From positions 992,001 through 1,056,000 of the forward strand of contig CBDAPU010000001.1 in the NCBI GenBank assembly GCA_965198875.1: a stretch of DNA of 64,000 nt, given 5' to 3'. The position numbers and the translations under genes are program-made. Below, in pieces: positions 52,312 through 61,741 of this stretch. Source of the stretch: CBDAPU01 sp965198875 (GTDB lineage: Bacteria > Pseudomonadota > Gammaproteobacteria > Eutrophobiales > Eutrophobiaceae). The notes below the pieces were generated by a model. It was not told the origin of the DNA. It was given only the letters and a program-made list of their open reading frames with translations, and searched no databases. Position 1 is the first letter of the stretch. The number at the start of each line of letters is the position of its first letter.

Positions 52312-53955
52312 TCAGCTTATAGGCTCGCCATCTTCGCCCAGATCAAAAAACGCCACCAGGGCGTTTAATTCCTGCGCCTGTGCGTCCATGTTCTCGGCCG
52401 CCGCGGTTGCCTGCTCTACCAGGGCTGCATTCTGTTGCGTCATGTCATCTATCTGCGAGATGGCCTTGTTGACCTGCTCTATTCCCTGGGATTGTTCCTC
52501 ACTGGCGGCGGCGATCTCGGCCACAATATCGCTCACCGCTTTAACGGATAACACGATATCCCTGAGCGCCTCTCCAGAGCGGCCCGCCAGTCGACCGCCA
52601 TCTTCCACCTTCACCACACTGTCCTCGATCAAGCGCCTGATCTCTTTCGCTGATGCGGCGCTACGACCCGCCAGATTGCGTACCTCACCGGCCACCACGG
52701 CGAAACCCCGCCCCTGCTCACCGGCCCGGGCCGCTTCCACCGCCGCATTTAAGGCCAGCAGGTTTGTCTTAAAGGCAATATCATCAATGACCCCGATGAT
52801 GTCGGCGATCTTCTTGTTGGCGGTATGGATCCCGGCCATGGCGTCCACCGTGCGACCCACTGCATCACTGCCCCTGTCGGCCTGCTCCCGGGCGATGAGG
52901 GCCCGTTGATTGGCCTGTTGGGCGCTTCCAGCATTCTGGCTTACCGTTGCGGTCATCTCCTCCATGCTGGATGCGACCTCTTCCAGGGTGGCCGCTTGCT
53001 CCTGTGTGCGCTGGGAGAGGTTGGCGTTCCCCCTGGATACCTCTTCCGAGGCGATGCTCACCTCCGATGCGGCGACTTCTATGGCGGATATGACCTGCCG
53101 CAGTTTCTTTATCGTCTCGTTAATCGCACGCTGGATCCCGGTGGTGGCGGTATCGGTTATATGCATCAGTCTGCCCCTGGCCAGCTTATCTGCAACACGG
53201 GATAGCTCGCCCGGATCAGCGCCCAGTTGTATCAGCATACCTCTCGCCATCACCAGGCTCAGCACAAGGGCGATGAGGATGCTGATCACCATGATGATAC
53301 TGACGGTCCGTACGGCCTGCCTCTCCAGCGCTTCGGCTTTTATTGCGGTTTTTCCCGTGAAGTGGCTGATCTGCTCCAGCAATGCATGTAACGCCTTGAT
53401 CAGCGCATCTTCCAGCTCTTCCGTGGGGTGGATCATGGCCTCGGCTTCCTGGATCCTGCCCGCCTGCATGAAGCCTAAGATCTCCCTGCCCCGGTTGTTG
53501 AGGGTTGTGTGTTGCACATCGATGGCTGATAAGGCCGAGAGCAGGGATTGATAGGCGTTTCCGACCTCATCGCTCGGCGCTTTATCGAGCACGCCCCTGC
53601 ACAGCTCGGTCGCCCTTTTTATCTGTTGGGAGACCTCTCTCGCCAATGTGGAGAATTGCGAGATCAGGGCGGCAAGCTGGGCCTGCTCATTGAGCTCACC
53701 TGCGATAATACCCCGCTCCAGCAGGATGGCCTGCTCGAGTTGTGTGGCGGTAATCAGGCTGATGAGGTGCATCAACGGAATACTCTCTTCGGCAACATGG
53801 ACGATCTCCCGCTCGACTTTTTTCAAACTGGTGAGGGACGTTATCGCCACCACCACATTCAAGGCCAAAATGGCGCCGACAAGACAGACGAGTTTTGTGA
53901 TGAGTTTCATTTTTTGAGCGCCTTCTTTAAGGAATAGAAAAAGTCGTCTAATCAA
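52312..53955 (-). CDS. Methyl-accepting chemotaxis protein
   Basis: 547 residues with the classical receptor plan: TM1 (about residues 5-30), a four-helix periplasmic sensor, TM2 near 205-230, HAMP, and a signalling domain with tip FKTNLLALNAAVEAARAGEQ and GRGFAVVAGEVRNLAGRSAA. It has no NWETF-like C-terminal tether; it ends VAFFDLGEDGEPIS. Last gene of the che operon, separated from cheZ by a 31-G run. Confidence 0.95.
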   Translation of the reverse strand: MIRRLFLFLKEGAQKMKLITKLVCLVGAILALNVVVAITSLTSLKKVEREIVHVAEESIPLMHLISLITATQLEQAILLERGIIAGELNEQAQLAALISQFSTLAREVSQQIKRATELCRGVLDKAPSDEVGNAYQSLLSALSAIDVQHTTLNNRGREILGFMQAGRIQEAEAMIHPTEELEDALIKALHALLEQISHFTGKTAIKAEALERQAVRTVSIIMVISILIALVLSLVMARGMLIQLGADPGELSRVADKLARGRLMHITDTATTGIQRAINETIKKLRQVISAIEVAASEVSIASEEVSRGNANLSQRTQEQAATLEEVASSMEEMTATVSQNAGSAQQANQRALIAREQADRGSDAVGRTVDAMAGIHTANKKIADIIGVIDDIAFKTNLLALNAAVEAARAGEQGRGFAVVAGEVRNLAGRSAASAKEIRRLIEDSVVKVEDGGRLAGRSGEALRDIVLSVKAVSDIVAEIAAASEEQSQGIEQVNKAISQIDDMTQQNAALVEQATAAAENMDAQAQELNALVAFFDLGEDGEPIS

Positions 53956-54020
53956 ACGCCCCTGGATTGGGGCATTTCCTAAACACTGAAAACAGGCGAA
54001 AGCCGGGCTTTATGACTCTG

Positions 54021-54053
<33 letters not shown>

Positions 54054-54084
54054 GATTTCATTTTGAGCGTTAAAGATAACATCA

Positions 54085-54657
54085 CTAAAAAATCTCAACA
54101 TCGCCCTGGGCCAGGGAGCGTTGTTTCACCGGGCTTTTCAAACCCAGGGCCTGCTCTACTTGATGAATGTCCGTTAAACAGCTCTCCAACACGGCGATGA
54201 TCCGCTCGGGGTTGCCTGTGTCGTCCGCGCTTAAACCCTCAATATGGCCTGTTAATGTGACGAACAGTTTCTCGATCTCCTCGGCCCGGCGGCGGGAATG
54301 GCTGATCATCTGTTGCATAATGTCTTCAAACTGCAATGAGCGGATCGCCTTGCCCACATGGGCGCTTATCTCATCCGCCGTGGACATCAGCGCCAGGATG
54401 TTATCATCGGGCGATTGATCATTGCCGTTGTTTTTTGCACGTAAGCGCGCGGATTGTCTCGCCAGTTGCGCGCTCATTTTATTGAAACACTCACGAAGGT
54501 TCTCGGCGGCCTCCTGCACAATAGCGCTCATCCTGATGAAGTCGCGGTTCATGGCCTGTTGCTCCTGTATGACCAGTTGACTGACGTTATCGGCGACTTT
54601 ATCAAGTGTCTGTCTCAGGGCTTCTGAGGGGCTGTTAGCGGGCTCCACTGCTTGCAT
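54085..54657 (-). CDS. cheZ: CheZ-like CheY-phosphatase
   Basis: 190 residues, mostly helical. The catalytic motif is visible: SLQFEDIMQQMI with Asp112 and Gln116 in the spacing of E. coli CheZ Asp143/Gln147 (FQDLTGQ). The C-terminus is GDVEIF, in place of the usual CheY-binding tail. It would remove phosphate from CheY-P. Sequence identity to canonical CheZ is low, so a CheZ-related helper is possible. Confidence 0.75.
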   Translation of the reverse strand: MQAVEPANSPSEALRQTLDKVADNVSQLVIQEQQAMNRDFIRMSAIVQEAAENLRECFNKMSAQLARQSARLRAKNNGNDQSPDDNILALMSTADEISAHVGKAIRSLQFEDIMQQMISHSRRRAEEIEKLFVTLTGHIEGLSADDTGNPERIIAVLESCLTDIHQVEQALGLKSPVKQRSLAQGDVEIF

Positions 54658-54887
54658 CCTTCCGGTTATTTATCATGGGCTTCAATTTGCCGTGGCGAGC
54701 AACATCATGCTGGGCCGATGATAGCAGTCATGTGAATGCCACCGCAAAAAATGAATACGAAGTCATGGCCGTTAAAAGCGTGCTTATATTTTAGAGAGAG
54801 ACCCGCCCCCTCTCATGGGCATTTGAGCTCTCCCTATTATGCCGGCGACTCTCGCACCAAAGCGGCCATGATGTTGTGTCGGCCTGC

Positions 54888-55991
54888 TCATTCCTTGCAA
54901 AGCGCCAGGATTTTTTTATGTATCTCGCCCAGGGGCAATACATACTCGGCGGCGCCCTGTTTCACGGCCTCACCGGGCATGCCCCAGATGATGCTGGTGC
55001 GCTCATCCTGGGCGATGGTCTTCGCCCCGGCATCCAGCATTTCTCCTAAGCCACGGGCGCCGTCAGCACCCATGCCGGTCAAGATAACGCCAATCCCGTT
55101 GCTGCCGGCGCTCTGTGCGACAGAGCGAAATAATACGTCCACAGCGGGCTTGTGCCTGTTCACGGCCAGCCCGTCATTCAGCCGACACTGATACTGCCCC
55201 CCATGTTGAACGAGAAGCAGGTGTTTATCGCCAGGGGCCACGTAGGCATGACCGGGGAGAACGGCCTGACCGTCCAGCGCCTCCACCACCGTCATCGGGC
55301 TGAGGTTGTTCACCCTGTCGGCAAAGGCGGCGCTGAACACTGGTGAGATGTGTTGTGTGATCAGGGTGGCCGGCCCGTTGGGCGGGAATTGTTGCAGGAG
55401 CTCCCGTATGGCTTCCGTGCCGCCAGTGGAGGCGCCGATGGCGATGATCTTGTTCGTGGTCTTGAATGGTTTATGTCGCAACGGGCGTTGCAGCACTGCC
55501 GTGGTTGAGAATTTCGAATCAATATCCACCAGCGACTCTGCGCTTCGCCCCGCTTCGGTTTCTTCTGTTGTTGCAGCGCCTGGTCGCACCTTGGCGGTGG
55601 CGGCGTTCTTTACCTTATCGATAATGTCGCCGGCATATTTTTTTAGCTCATTGGCGATATCCAGTTTGGGCTTGCCGATAAAATCCACCGCCCCCAGGGA
55701 TAAGGCTTCGAGGGTCACGTCAGCGCCCCTTTCCGTGAGCGATGAGATCATAATGACCGGCATGGGCCGAAGCCGCATCAGCCTTCGAAGAAAGCTGATC
55801 CCGTCCATTTTCGGCATTTCCACATCCAGGGTGAGCACGTCCGGGTTGAGTAGTTTGATTTTTTCTCTGGCTATGTTGGGCTCAGAGGCGACGCCCACCA
55901 CTTCTATGGCCGGATCGGAGGATAAAATATCCGTCAACATACGCCTGATCAGGGCGGAATCATCGATGATCAGGACGCGGATTTTTCTCAT
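54888..55991 (-). CDS. cheB: Protein-glutamate methylesterase CheB
   Basis: 367 residues: receiver (VLIIDDSALIRRMLTDILSS, LTLDVEMPKMDG) and esterase domain with the catalytic Ser in GASTGGTEAIRELLQ, the His in TLITQHISPVF and a late Asp in TGMGADGARGLGEM. It removes receptor methyl groups set by CheR. It is 12 bases after cheD; a 230-base gap before cheZ may hold another promoter. Confidence 0.96.
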   Translation of the reverse strand: MRKIRVLIIDDSALIRRMLTDILSSDPAIEVVGVASEPNIAREKIKLLNPDVLTLDVEMPKMDGISFLRRLMRLRPMPVIMISSLTERGADVTLEALSLGAVDFIGKPKLDIANELKKYAGDIIDKVKNAATAKVRPGAATTEETEAGRSAESLVDIDSKFSTTAVLQRPLRHKPFKTTNKIIAIGASTGGTEAIRELLQQFPPNGPATLITQHISPVFSAAFADRVNNLSPMTVVEALDGQAVLPGHAYVAPGDKHLLLVQHGGQYQCRLNDGLAVNRHKPAVDVLFRSVAQSAGSNGIGVILTGMGADGARGLGEMLDAGAKTIAQDERTSIIWGMPGEAVKQGAAEYVLPLGEIHKKILALCKE

Positions 55992-56003
55992 CTGTAGAAA
56001 TGT

Positions 56004-56672
56004 TTAGCTAAAAATATCAATGTCGCCTTTCACGGGCATAGCTTCCAGCGCTTTGATGTAGTGATGCTCACGCTCCGCCAGCCTGCTATCATGCAGCCTG
56101 GATAATGTCTTCACACGCACACGGCCTGAGGATGGGTAGTAATTGACCTTGCGGGCATAGCGGCCGCCCACATCATGGCTGGCGATGGGCAAGCCTTCGG
56201 TCTGCAAATACTCAGACACAAAATCGATATTCATCTTGCCGACGTCTGAGTCGATATCCAGCACTTTGGCGCCGCCAAATACTTTTATCTCCAGGTGCTC
56301 GCGCCGCCCGCCGTTGGCGAGGATCACGTTGATCAATCGCTCCATAGCGACATTGCCGTAACGGGTGGCGGCGCTCACCGGCGTGTCCGTCCATGCACTG
56401 GCGCTGTATTGATTGGCGATGGGCAACATAAAGTGGTTCATGCCGCCCACCCCTAATTTTTTGTCTCTTATACAGGCCGAGATACATGAGCCGAGGAGGG
56501 TGGCTATCATCTCCCCGTGGTGAGTGACGTAGAACTCTCCCGGCCCTATTTTTGCCGAGTAGATATGGTTTTTGCCGTCCCAGTAGCGGCGGATGGCGTC
56601 AAACCCCGGCAAGGCCACCGGCATGGCGGGCTCTTCAAGGGCGGTTAAGTTTTTAAGGCGTGTCGGGATCAT
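56004..56672 (-). CDS. cheD: Chemoreceptor glutamine deamidase CheD
   Basis: 222 residues with the catalytic Cys in LLGSCISACIRD and His in GGMNHFMLP. The protein ends VKGDIDIFS, close to the GDVEIF end of the CheZ-like protein. It overlaps cheR by four bases. Confidence 0.93.
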   Translation of the reverse strand: MIPTRLKNLTALEEPAMPVALPGFDAIRRYWDGKNHIYSAKIGPGEFYVTHHGEMIATLLGSCISACIRDKKLGVGGMNHFMLPIANQYSASAWTDTPVSAATRYGNVAMERLINVILANGGRREHLEIKVFGGAKVLDIDSDVGKMNIDFVSEYLQTEGLPIASHDVGGRYARKVNYYPSSGRVRVKTLSRLHDSRLAEREHHYIKALEAMPVKGDIDIFS

Positions 56673-57517
56673 GTTATTTTTCTGTGCACGGTTTTGCCTA
56701 GGGCTTGAAATCGATCGGTTAGCCCGAACAGACTCTCCGAATGGCCAACGAAGAGATGGCCGCCCTCGGTCAAGAGATCAGCGAAGCGATTGAGTAGTTT
56801 TTTCCGCACCAGTTTTTCAAAATAGATGATGACGTTTCTGCAGAAGATGACGTCAAAGGGCCCGCCCATAGGCCAGGGCTCCGCCGTCAGGTTTAATTGT
56901 CGAAAGGTAATGCACGCCTTAATTTCAGGGGAAATGCTGGCCAGTCCCTGATTTTTGCCGACGCCCTTTCTAAACCAGCGTTTCAGCGTTAAGGGCCTAA
57001 GTTTATCCAGTTGCTCAAGTTGATATATGCCGCTACTGGCTTGCTTGAGGATATTGGAGTCCAGATCGGTGGCGAGGATCTTGACGTCCCATTTTTTTTC
57101 AGGAAACGTAAACTCCTGAATGGTGATCCCGATGGAATAAGGCTCCTCACCGGATGAGCAGCCGGCCGACCAGATCCGCAATCTCGGCTCGGCGCCATGC
57201 TCATATTTTTCTATCAATCCGGGCAGCACCGATGCGGCGAGGTAGTCAAAGTGATGTTGCTCCCGAAAGAAGGAGGTCACATTGGTGGTGATCGCATTCA
57301 CACATTGGGTGAACTCCTCACTCTCGGCGTCTTTGATCAGATCACAATAGGCCCTGAAGGAGTCAAACCCCAAACGGCGAACACGCCTCGCCAGCCTGCC
57401 GTATACCAGCTCGCGTTTGGAGCCGTTCAAATGAATGCCCGCATGGTTTGACACCAGCTCCGTGATGAACTTGAAGTCGCTATCGGTAAACCGTAGTGGT
57501 TGCAGATCCATGCTCAC
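56669..57517 (-). CDS. cheR: Chemotaxis protein methyltransferase CheR
   Basis: 282 residues that methylate glutamates of receptors. The N-terminal domain has FITELVSNHAGIHLNGSKRE, and the SAM site is RIWSAGCSSGEEPYSIGI with FRNVIIYF-like FCRNVIIYFEKLVRKKLLNR. It follows the STAS gene with a one-base overlap and precedes cheD, so the unit is tightly coupled. Confidence 0.96.
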   Translation of the reverse strand: MSMDLQPLRFTDSDFKFITELVSNHAGIHLNGSKRELVYGRLARRVRRLGFDSFRAYCDLIKDAESEEFTQCVNAITTNVTSFFREQHHFDYLAASVLPGLIEKYEHGAEPRLRIWSAGCSSGEEPYSIGITIQEFTFPEKKWDVKILATDLDSNILKQASSGIYQLEQLDKLRPLTLKRWFRKGVGKNQGLASISPEIKACITFRQLNLTAEPWPMGGPFDVIFCRNVIIYFEKLVRKKLLNRFADLLTEGGHLFVGHSESLFGLTDRFQALGKTVHRKIT

Positions 57518-58017
57518 TACAGCCCAAAGAGCTCTGAGAGGCCGGCCAGTTCAGCGCTTTGAATGAATGCCGGGGAGGGCGATAGCCAGTGAATGCGATG
57601 ATTGCGGGCGCGTAAGTCCTCGCTTAGACACAGCAGTAACTGCAAGCCGGCGGTATCGAGCATTTGCACCTTGCTCGCGTCAATGCGGATATCCTCATCC
57701 CGGGACAGCAGCGCTTTGAACGTGGCGAAGACCTTGCCTGCTTCGCTGATGGTCATGATCGGCTCAAGCGTCACGACCGCATCTTCCTCAGGGTCGGTGT
57801 TGTCTCTGGACGGATCGGCCTCTTCTCTCAACTCGGTGTTGTCTCTGGACAGATCCGCCTCTTCTCTCAACGGGGTGTTGTCTCTGGACGGATCCGCCTC
57901 TTCTCTCAACGGGGTGTTGTCTTTGGGATCAGCGGGCGCACCATCTTTGATCCAGGCCAGTGGATCATCGCCCAGGGCCTTCGTTTTTTTTCGCTTGCGG
58001 CTTATCATGTCATACAC
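57517..58017 (-). CDS. STAS-domain protein with tandem repeats, in the che operon
   Basis: 166 residues. The C-terminal 90 residues are a STAS domain: EPIMTISEAGKVFATFKALL, IRIDASKVQMLDTAGLQLLL, where DTAG sits at the phosphorylation loop (commonly DSSG, here with Thr). The N-terminal part has three 13-residue repeats of the form RDNTPLREEADPS. STAS proteins work as switchable antagonists in anti-sigma systems and as partners in some chemotaxis clusters. The gene overlaps parA by 13 bases and cheR by one, so it is fully part of the operon. Its role is unknown. Confidence 0.8.
   Translation of the reverse strand: MYDMISRKRKKTKALGDDPLAWIKDGAPADPKDNTPLREEADPSRDNTPLREEADLSRDNTELREEADPSRDNTDPEEDAVVTLEPIMTISEAGKVFATFKALLSRDEDIRIDASKVQMLDTAGLQLLLCLSEDLRARNHRIHWLSPSPAFIQSAELAGLSELFGL
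57796..57921. repeat. Three tandem 39-bp repeats plus partial fourth in the STAS gene
   Basis: Units start at 57796, 57835, 57874 and 57913 (partial), each beginning GGTGTTGTCT. They keep the reading frame and encode the acidic RDNTPLREEADPS repeats. The last two full units are almost identical. Confidence 0.92.
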
Positions 58018-58760
58018 CTCTTTTGCAGAAAGTCATCGGCCAGTGATCGGTAGTCCTCTGCGCCGTGATTGCCTTTTTTGTATTCAAATGCGGTCTTGCC
58101 GAATCCGGGCGACTCCGCCAGCACTGAGGTCTCCCTGATGAAGGTGGCCAGCACCTGTTTGGGGAAGTATTCAAGCAGTTTATCCCTCACTTCCCAGCAG
58201 AGCTTTCTGCGCCTGTGAAAGCGTGTGATCACCATCCATTGGGCGAAGGTTTTATGTTGTTCATCGGCGAGCCCTCCTAGCGCGCCGATCAAATCGGACA
58301 GCCCGCGCAGGGATAAATAGTCCCCGGATACGGGCACCAGGATCTCATCGGCCAAGGACAGGGCATAGCGGATCAAGGTCCCCGACGCCGGCGGGCAGTC
58401 GATGAGCATGACATGTTGATCTTCCAGCAAAACACGGATGGCGTCTTTAAGGTGTCTTTCAAAGACCTCGTTATAGGCGGCGAGCTCCACCTGTTTTAAG
58501 CGCTTGCCCGCCGGTAATAGCTGCAACCCCTCTCTTGCCTGAATTAAACAACCAGCCTCCACTTCGCCCGGCAACAGGATATCGCCAAGCCCGGGCTGAT
58601 CGGGGGCGGTGAACCCCAGGTAGGCGGATAAATGGCCCTGGGGGTCGAAGTCCAGCACGCTGACGTTTTGCCCCGTCAACGCCAGCGCATGGGCGAGATT
58701 GGCGGTGGTGGTGGTCTTGCCAACCCCGCCTTTTTGATTGACGATAGCAACGCTTCGCAT
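58005..58760 (-). CDS. ParA/Soj-family ATPase of the chemotaxis operon
   Basis: 251 residues with the deviant Walker A motif QKGGVGKTTTTANLAHALA at about residues 9-27, VLDFDPQGHLSAYLGF and LIDCPPASGTLI. Chemotaxis ParA relatives such as ParC of Vibrio and PpfA of Rhodobacter position receptor arrays in the cell. Located between cheW and the STAS gene; no ParB or ParP partner is seen. Confidence 0.92.
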   Translation of the reverse strand: MRSVAIVNQKGGVGKTTTTANLAHALALTGQNVSVLDFDPQGHLSAYLGFTAPDQPGLGDILLPGEVEAGCLIQAREGLQLLPAGKRLKQVELAAYNEVFERHLKDAIRVLLEDQHVMLIDCPPASGTLIRYALSLADEILVPVSGDYLSLRGLSDLIGALGGLADEQHKTFAQWMVITRFHRRRKLCWEVRDKLLEYFPKQVLATFIRETSVLAESPGFGKTAFEYKKGNHGAEDYRSLADDFLQKRCMT

Positions 58761-58781
58761 CTTGCTTGATGTGATATGGGA

Positions 58782-59306
58782 TCAGGTGGCCGAGATCGGT
58801 TCCGGGGCGGCAGTATTTTGCAGGATGCAGGAGTTCACCAGATGATCTATGTCGATGAGGATAAGCATTTTCTCATCCACTGTCGCCAGACCAAAGATAA
58901 ACTCCAAAGCGATAGCGGCGCCCAGCTCCGGGGCGGCGCGGATCTCCTGTCTGGCTACGCTGTACACCTCAGATACGGCGTCCGCCACAAAGCCCACCGT
59001 TCGGTGTTTGCCCTCATGCTCGACTTTCACGACAATGACGACAGTGCTCTCATCAAACTCGGCCTCTTGCAGATCAAAGCGTCTGCGAAGATCAATCACC
59101 GGCACGATGGCGCCGCGCAAATTGACGGCGCCCAGCACATAATCCGGTGTGTTGGGAATGTTCGTGACCGGCTCCCAGCTATGAATTTCCTGCACTTTAA
59201 GAATGTCTATGGCGTATTCCTCGTCATTCAACACAAAGGTCAGGTATTGATCCTGCTGGGACTCGTCTTTCGCCGAGGTGGTTTCAGTGTGCATGAGCGC
59301 AACCAT
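58782..59306 (-). CDS. cheW: CheW coupling protein
   Basis: 174 residues with the full CheW domain: YLTFVLNDEEYAIDILKVQE, TPDYVLGAVNLRGAIVPVID, FGLATVDEKMLILIDI. It bridges receptors and CheA. Five bases after cheA. Confidence 0.96.
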   Translation of the reverse strand: MVALMHTETTSAKDESQQDQYLTFVLNDEEYAIDILKVQEIHSWEPVTNIPNTPDYVLGAVNLRGAIVPVIDLRRRFDLQEAEFDESTVVIVVKVEHEGKHRTVGFVADAVSEVYSVARQEIRAAPELGAAIALEFIFGLATVDEKMLILIDIDHLVNSCILQNTAAPEPISAT

Positions 59307-59311
59307 CCGCT

Positions 59312-61288
59312 TTATTCGCCCTCCTCAGCGCTCACCGTTGTTCGGAGCTCACCATGGACAACATTAAAATGGCGAATGAGACCCGGCAAGTCAAGGATCA
59401 TGGCAACGGCGCCATCGCCCAGAATAGTCGCCCCGGCAATACTTTCCACCTGTCGGAAGTTGGTTTTCAGGCTTTTAATGACCACCTGTTGCTGTCCTGA
59501 TACCTCATCGACAAAAAGCCCGACACGCTGACCGGCGTCGGTTATGATCAGAAGGCCATCGGCCAGGTTCCGCCGCGCCTTGTCAATCCCGTATAACTCG
59601 TGCAAGCGGATCACCGGGATATAGTCATCCCGGTAGCGATACACCTCATTCTTGCCGGCGACCCGGCTCGTGAGGTCCGGATTGATCTGAATGGACTCAA
59701 CAATAGATAACAAGGGAATGATAAATATATCATCGCCCACGCGGATGAGCTGTCCATCGACAATGGCCAGCGTGAGGGGCAGGCGGATGATGAACTCGTT
59801 GCCCTTGCCCGCCGTGGAGTGGAAGCTGATCTGGCCGCCGAGATCGATGATATTGCGCCTGACCACATCCATGCCCACGCCGCGCCCGGAGACGTCACTC
59901 ACCTCGGTGGCGGTTGTAAATCCAGGCTGGAAGATGAGATCCTGGATCTGCGTATCGGATAATTCATCATCCGTCTTATCCGTCTTAATAATCCCCCGTT
60001 GCCTCGCCTGCGCCAGGATCTGATCGGTTTTAAGACCGGCGCCGTCATCACGGATACGGATCACAATATTGCCGCTCTCGTGAAAGGCCTTGAGTTCAAT
60101 GACGCCCACCTGCGGCTTGCCGGCGGCCGCACGCACAGACGGCGCCTCTATGCCATGATCCAGGGCATTGCGAACCAGATGCACCAGGGGATCGGCGATC
60201 TTCTCCAGCACCGTTTTATCCACTTCCGTGCCGCCGCCCGATATCTTGAGCTCGGCCTGTTTGCCCAGCGCCTCACACAGGTCCCGCACCAGCCGGGGCA
60301 GGCGTTGAAAGACAAAATCAATCGGCAACATGCGGATATTCATGGCCTGCTCTTGCAGATCTCGGGTATTGCGCCCCAATGTCTCAATGCCTTTTTTGAT
60401 CTGCTCGATATCACCGGGGGCAACATCATCGGTATCGGCGAAGCGGCTTAACATGGACTGGGTGATCACCAGCTCACCCACCAGGTTCACCAGGTTATCG
60501 ACCTTATCAATGTTGACCCGAATGGATCTTGTCTCCTGGCCGATGATGTGCTGCTCCACATCCGCCGCCGCTGTGTGATGCGGCGTCTCAGGCGCATCCG
60601 CCGTGGCGCTGCGCTCATCTTCCAGGGTTATCTCAAGCTCACAATCATCCTCCACCCATTCGAACAACTCCCTGATCCGCTCCCGATCAACCTCCGCGAA
60701 GAGCCGGATATCCCAGGCGAGGTAGGACAGCTCCGGGTCCAATTCTGCAAAGGGCGGCAGTTTGTCCTTGTTCACTCGGGCCTTGAGCTCCCCCAGTGAT
60801 TCCAGCTCACGGATAATGCGGCAGGGATCATTACCGGTCTTGAAAAGGTGCTCAAAGGGGCGGAAAGCCACCCGCCAGGTGGTGCGATTTCTCTGCTCAT
60901 CGGGCAGGCATTGAAGACGCTCTCTTAGATCCGATACCCTGGCCTCATCGATGTTGGCCTTGTTTTTGCTCTGTGCGATCATGTGGCGCACACAGTCCAC
61001 CGACTCCAGCATGATCCCCACCAGGTCTTTGGTTACCGCCCGCCGGTGGTCGCGCACCTCATCAAACAAGGTCTCCAGCACATGGGTAAAATCGGCGATA
61101 TGGTGAAAGCCAAAGGTGCCCGCCCCGCCCTTGATGGAGTGGGCGGCACGGAAAATGACGTTGATCATCTCCGCATCCGGCGTGCCGAGATCAAGGCTGA
61201 GCAGATTGGCCTCCATGGTGTCCAACCCTTCCAGGCTCTCCTCAAAGAACACATCATGAAACTGGACTAAATCAATGTCGATACTCAT
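59312..61288 (-). CDS. cheA: Chemotaxis histidine kinase CheA
   Basis: 658 residues. Hpt domain with the phosphorylated His50 in RAAHSIKGGAGTFGF, a middle region of about 100 residues (VAFRPFEHLFKTGNDPCRII), dimerisation P3 (RSIRVNIDKVDNLVNLVGEL), the kinase core with DPLVHLVRNALDHGIE and VSGRGVGMDVVRRNIIDLGG, and the CheW-like P5 ending. Phosphorylates CheY and CheB. Complete. Confidence 0.97.
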   Translation of the reverse strand: MSIDIDLVQFHDVFFEESLEGLDTMEANLLSLDLGTPDAEMINVIFRAAHSIKGGAGTFGFHHIADFTHVLETLFDEVRDHRRAVTKDLVGIMLESVDCVRHMIAQSKNKANIDEARVSDLRERLQCLPDEQRNRTTWRVAFRPFEHLFKTGNDPCRIIRELESLGELKARVNKDKLPPFAELDPELSYLAWDIRLFAEVDRERIRELFEWVEDDCELEITLEDERSATADAPETPHHTAAADVEQHIIGQETRSIRVNIDKVDNLVNLVGELVITQSMLSRFADTDDVAPGDIEQIKKGIETLGRNTRDLQEQAMNIRMLPIDFVFQRLPRLVRDLCEALGKQAELKISGGGTEVDKTVLEKIADPLVHLVRNALDHGIEAPSVRAAAGKPQVGVIELKAFHESGNIVIRIRDDGAGLKTDQILAQARQRGIIKTDKTDDELSDTQIQDLIFQPGFTTATEVSDVSGRGVGMDVVRRNIIDLGGQISFHSTAGKGNEFIIRLPLTLAIVDGQLIRVGDDIFIIPLLSIVESIQINPDLTSRVAGKNEVYRYRDDYIPVIRLHELYGIDKARRNLADGLLIITDAGQRVGLFVDEVSGQQQVVIKSLKTNFRQVESIAGATILGDGAVAMILDLPGLIRHFNVVHGELRTTVSAEEGE

Positions 61289-61363
61289 GGCCTGCTGATG
61301 ATCCCGTTGCAGATGAGGATGGGTAGCATGTGATTGACCTTGTCCGAGCCTGGCGGGAGGGGA

Positions 61364-61741
61364 TCAGAGCACTCGCTGAATGGTGGAGAGCAAACTGTCG
61401 GGATCAAAGGGTTTCACAATCCAGCCGGTGGCGCCGGCTTTTTTGCCCTGCTGTTTGATGTTCACCCCTTCCTCCGTGGTCAAGGTGAGGATGGGGGTAA
61501 ACTTAAATCCCGGCAGCTTTCGTAACTCCGAGATCAGGGTTATCCCGTCCATATTCGGCATGTTGATGTCCGTGACCACCAGATTGACCTCATGCTCACC
61601 GGCCAGGTGCAGGGCCTCAACGCCATCGGTCGCTTCAATGACAGCGTAATCAGCCCCTCTCAGGGTATAGCCCACCATCTCTCGTATGGAGGCGGAGTCA
61701 TCCACCAGCAATACTGTTGTTTTGTTGTTGTTATTTGCCAT
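61364..61741 (-). CDS. cheY: CheY-type response regulator
   Basis: 125 residues: TVLLVDDSASIREMVGYTLR, VVTDINMPNMDGITLI with the phospho-Asp, and GWIVKPFDPDSLL with Lys. First gene of the che operon, 75 bases before cheA. Confidence 0.94.
   Translation of the reverse strand: MANNNNKTTVLLVDDSASIREMVGYTLRGADYAVIEATDGVEALHLAGEHEVNLVVTDINMPNMDGITLISELRKLPGFKFTPILTLTTEEGVNIKQQGKKAGATGWIVKPFDPDSLLSTIQRVL

Noticed and set aside
52247..53551. Two plus-strand frames of over 200 residues
   Set aside because: Antisense shadows of the methyl-accepting chemotaxis protein; composition dominated by Ser, Ala and Arg.
55306..56007. 233-residue plus-strand frame
   Set aside because: Antisense shadow of cheB with low-complexity composition.
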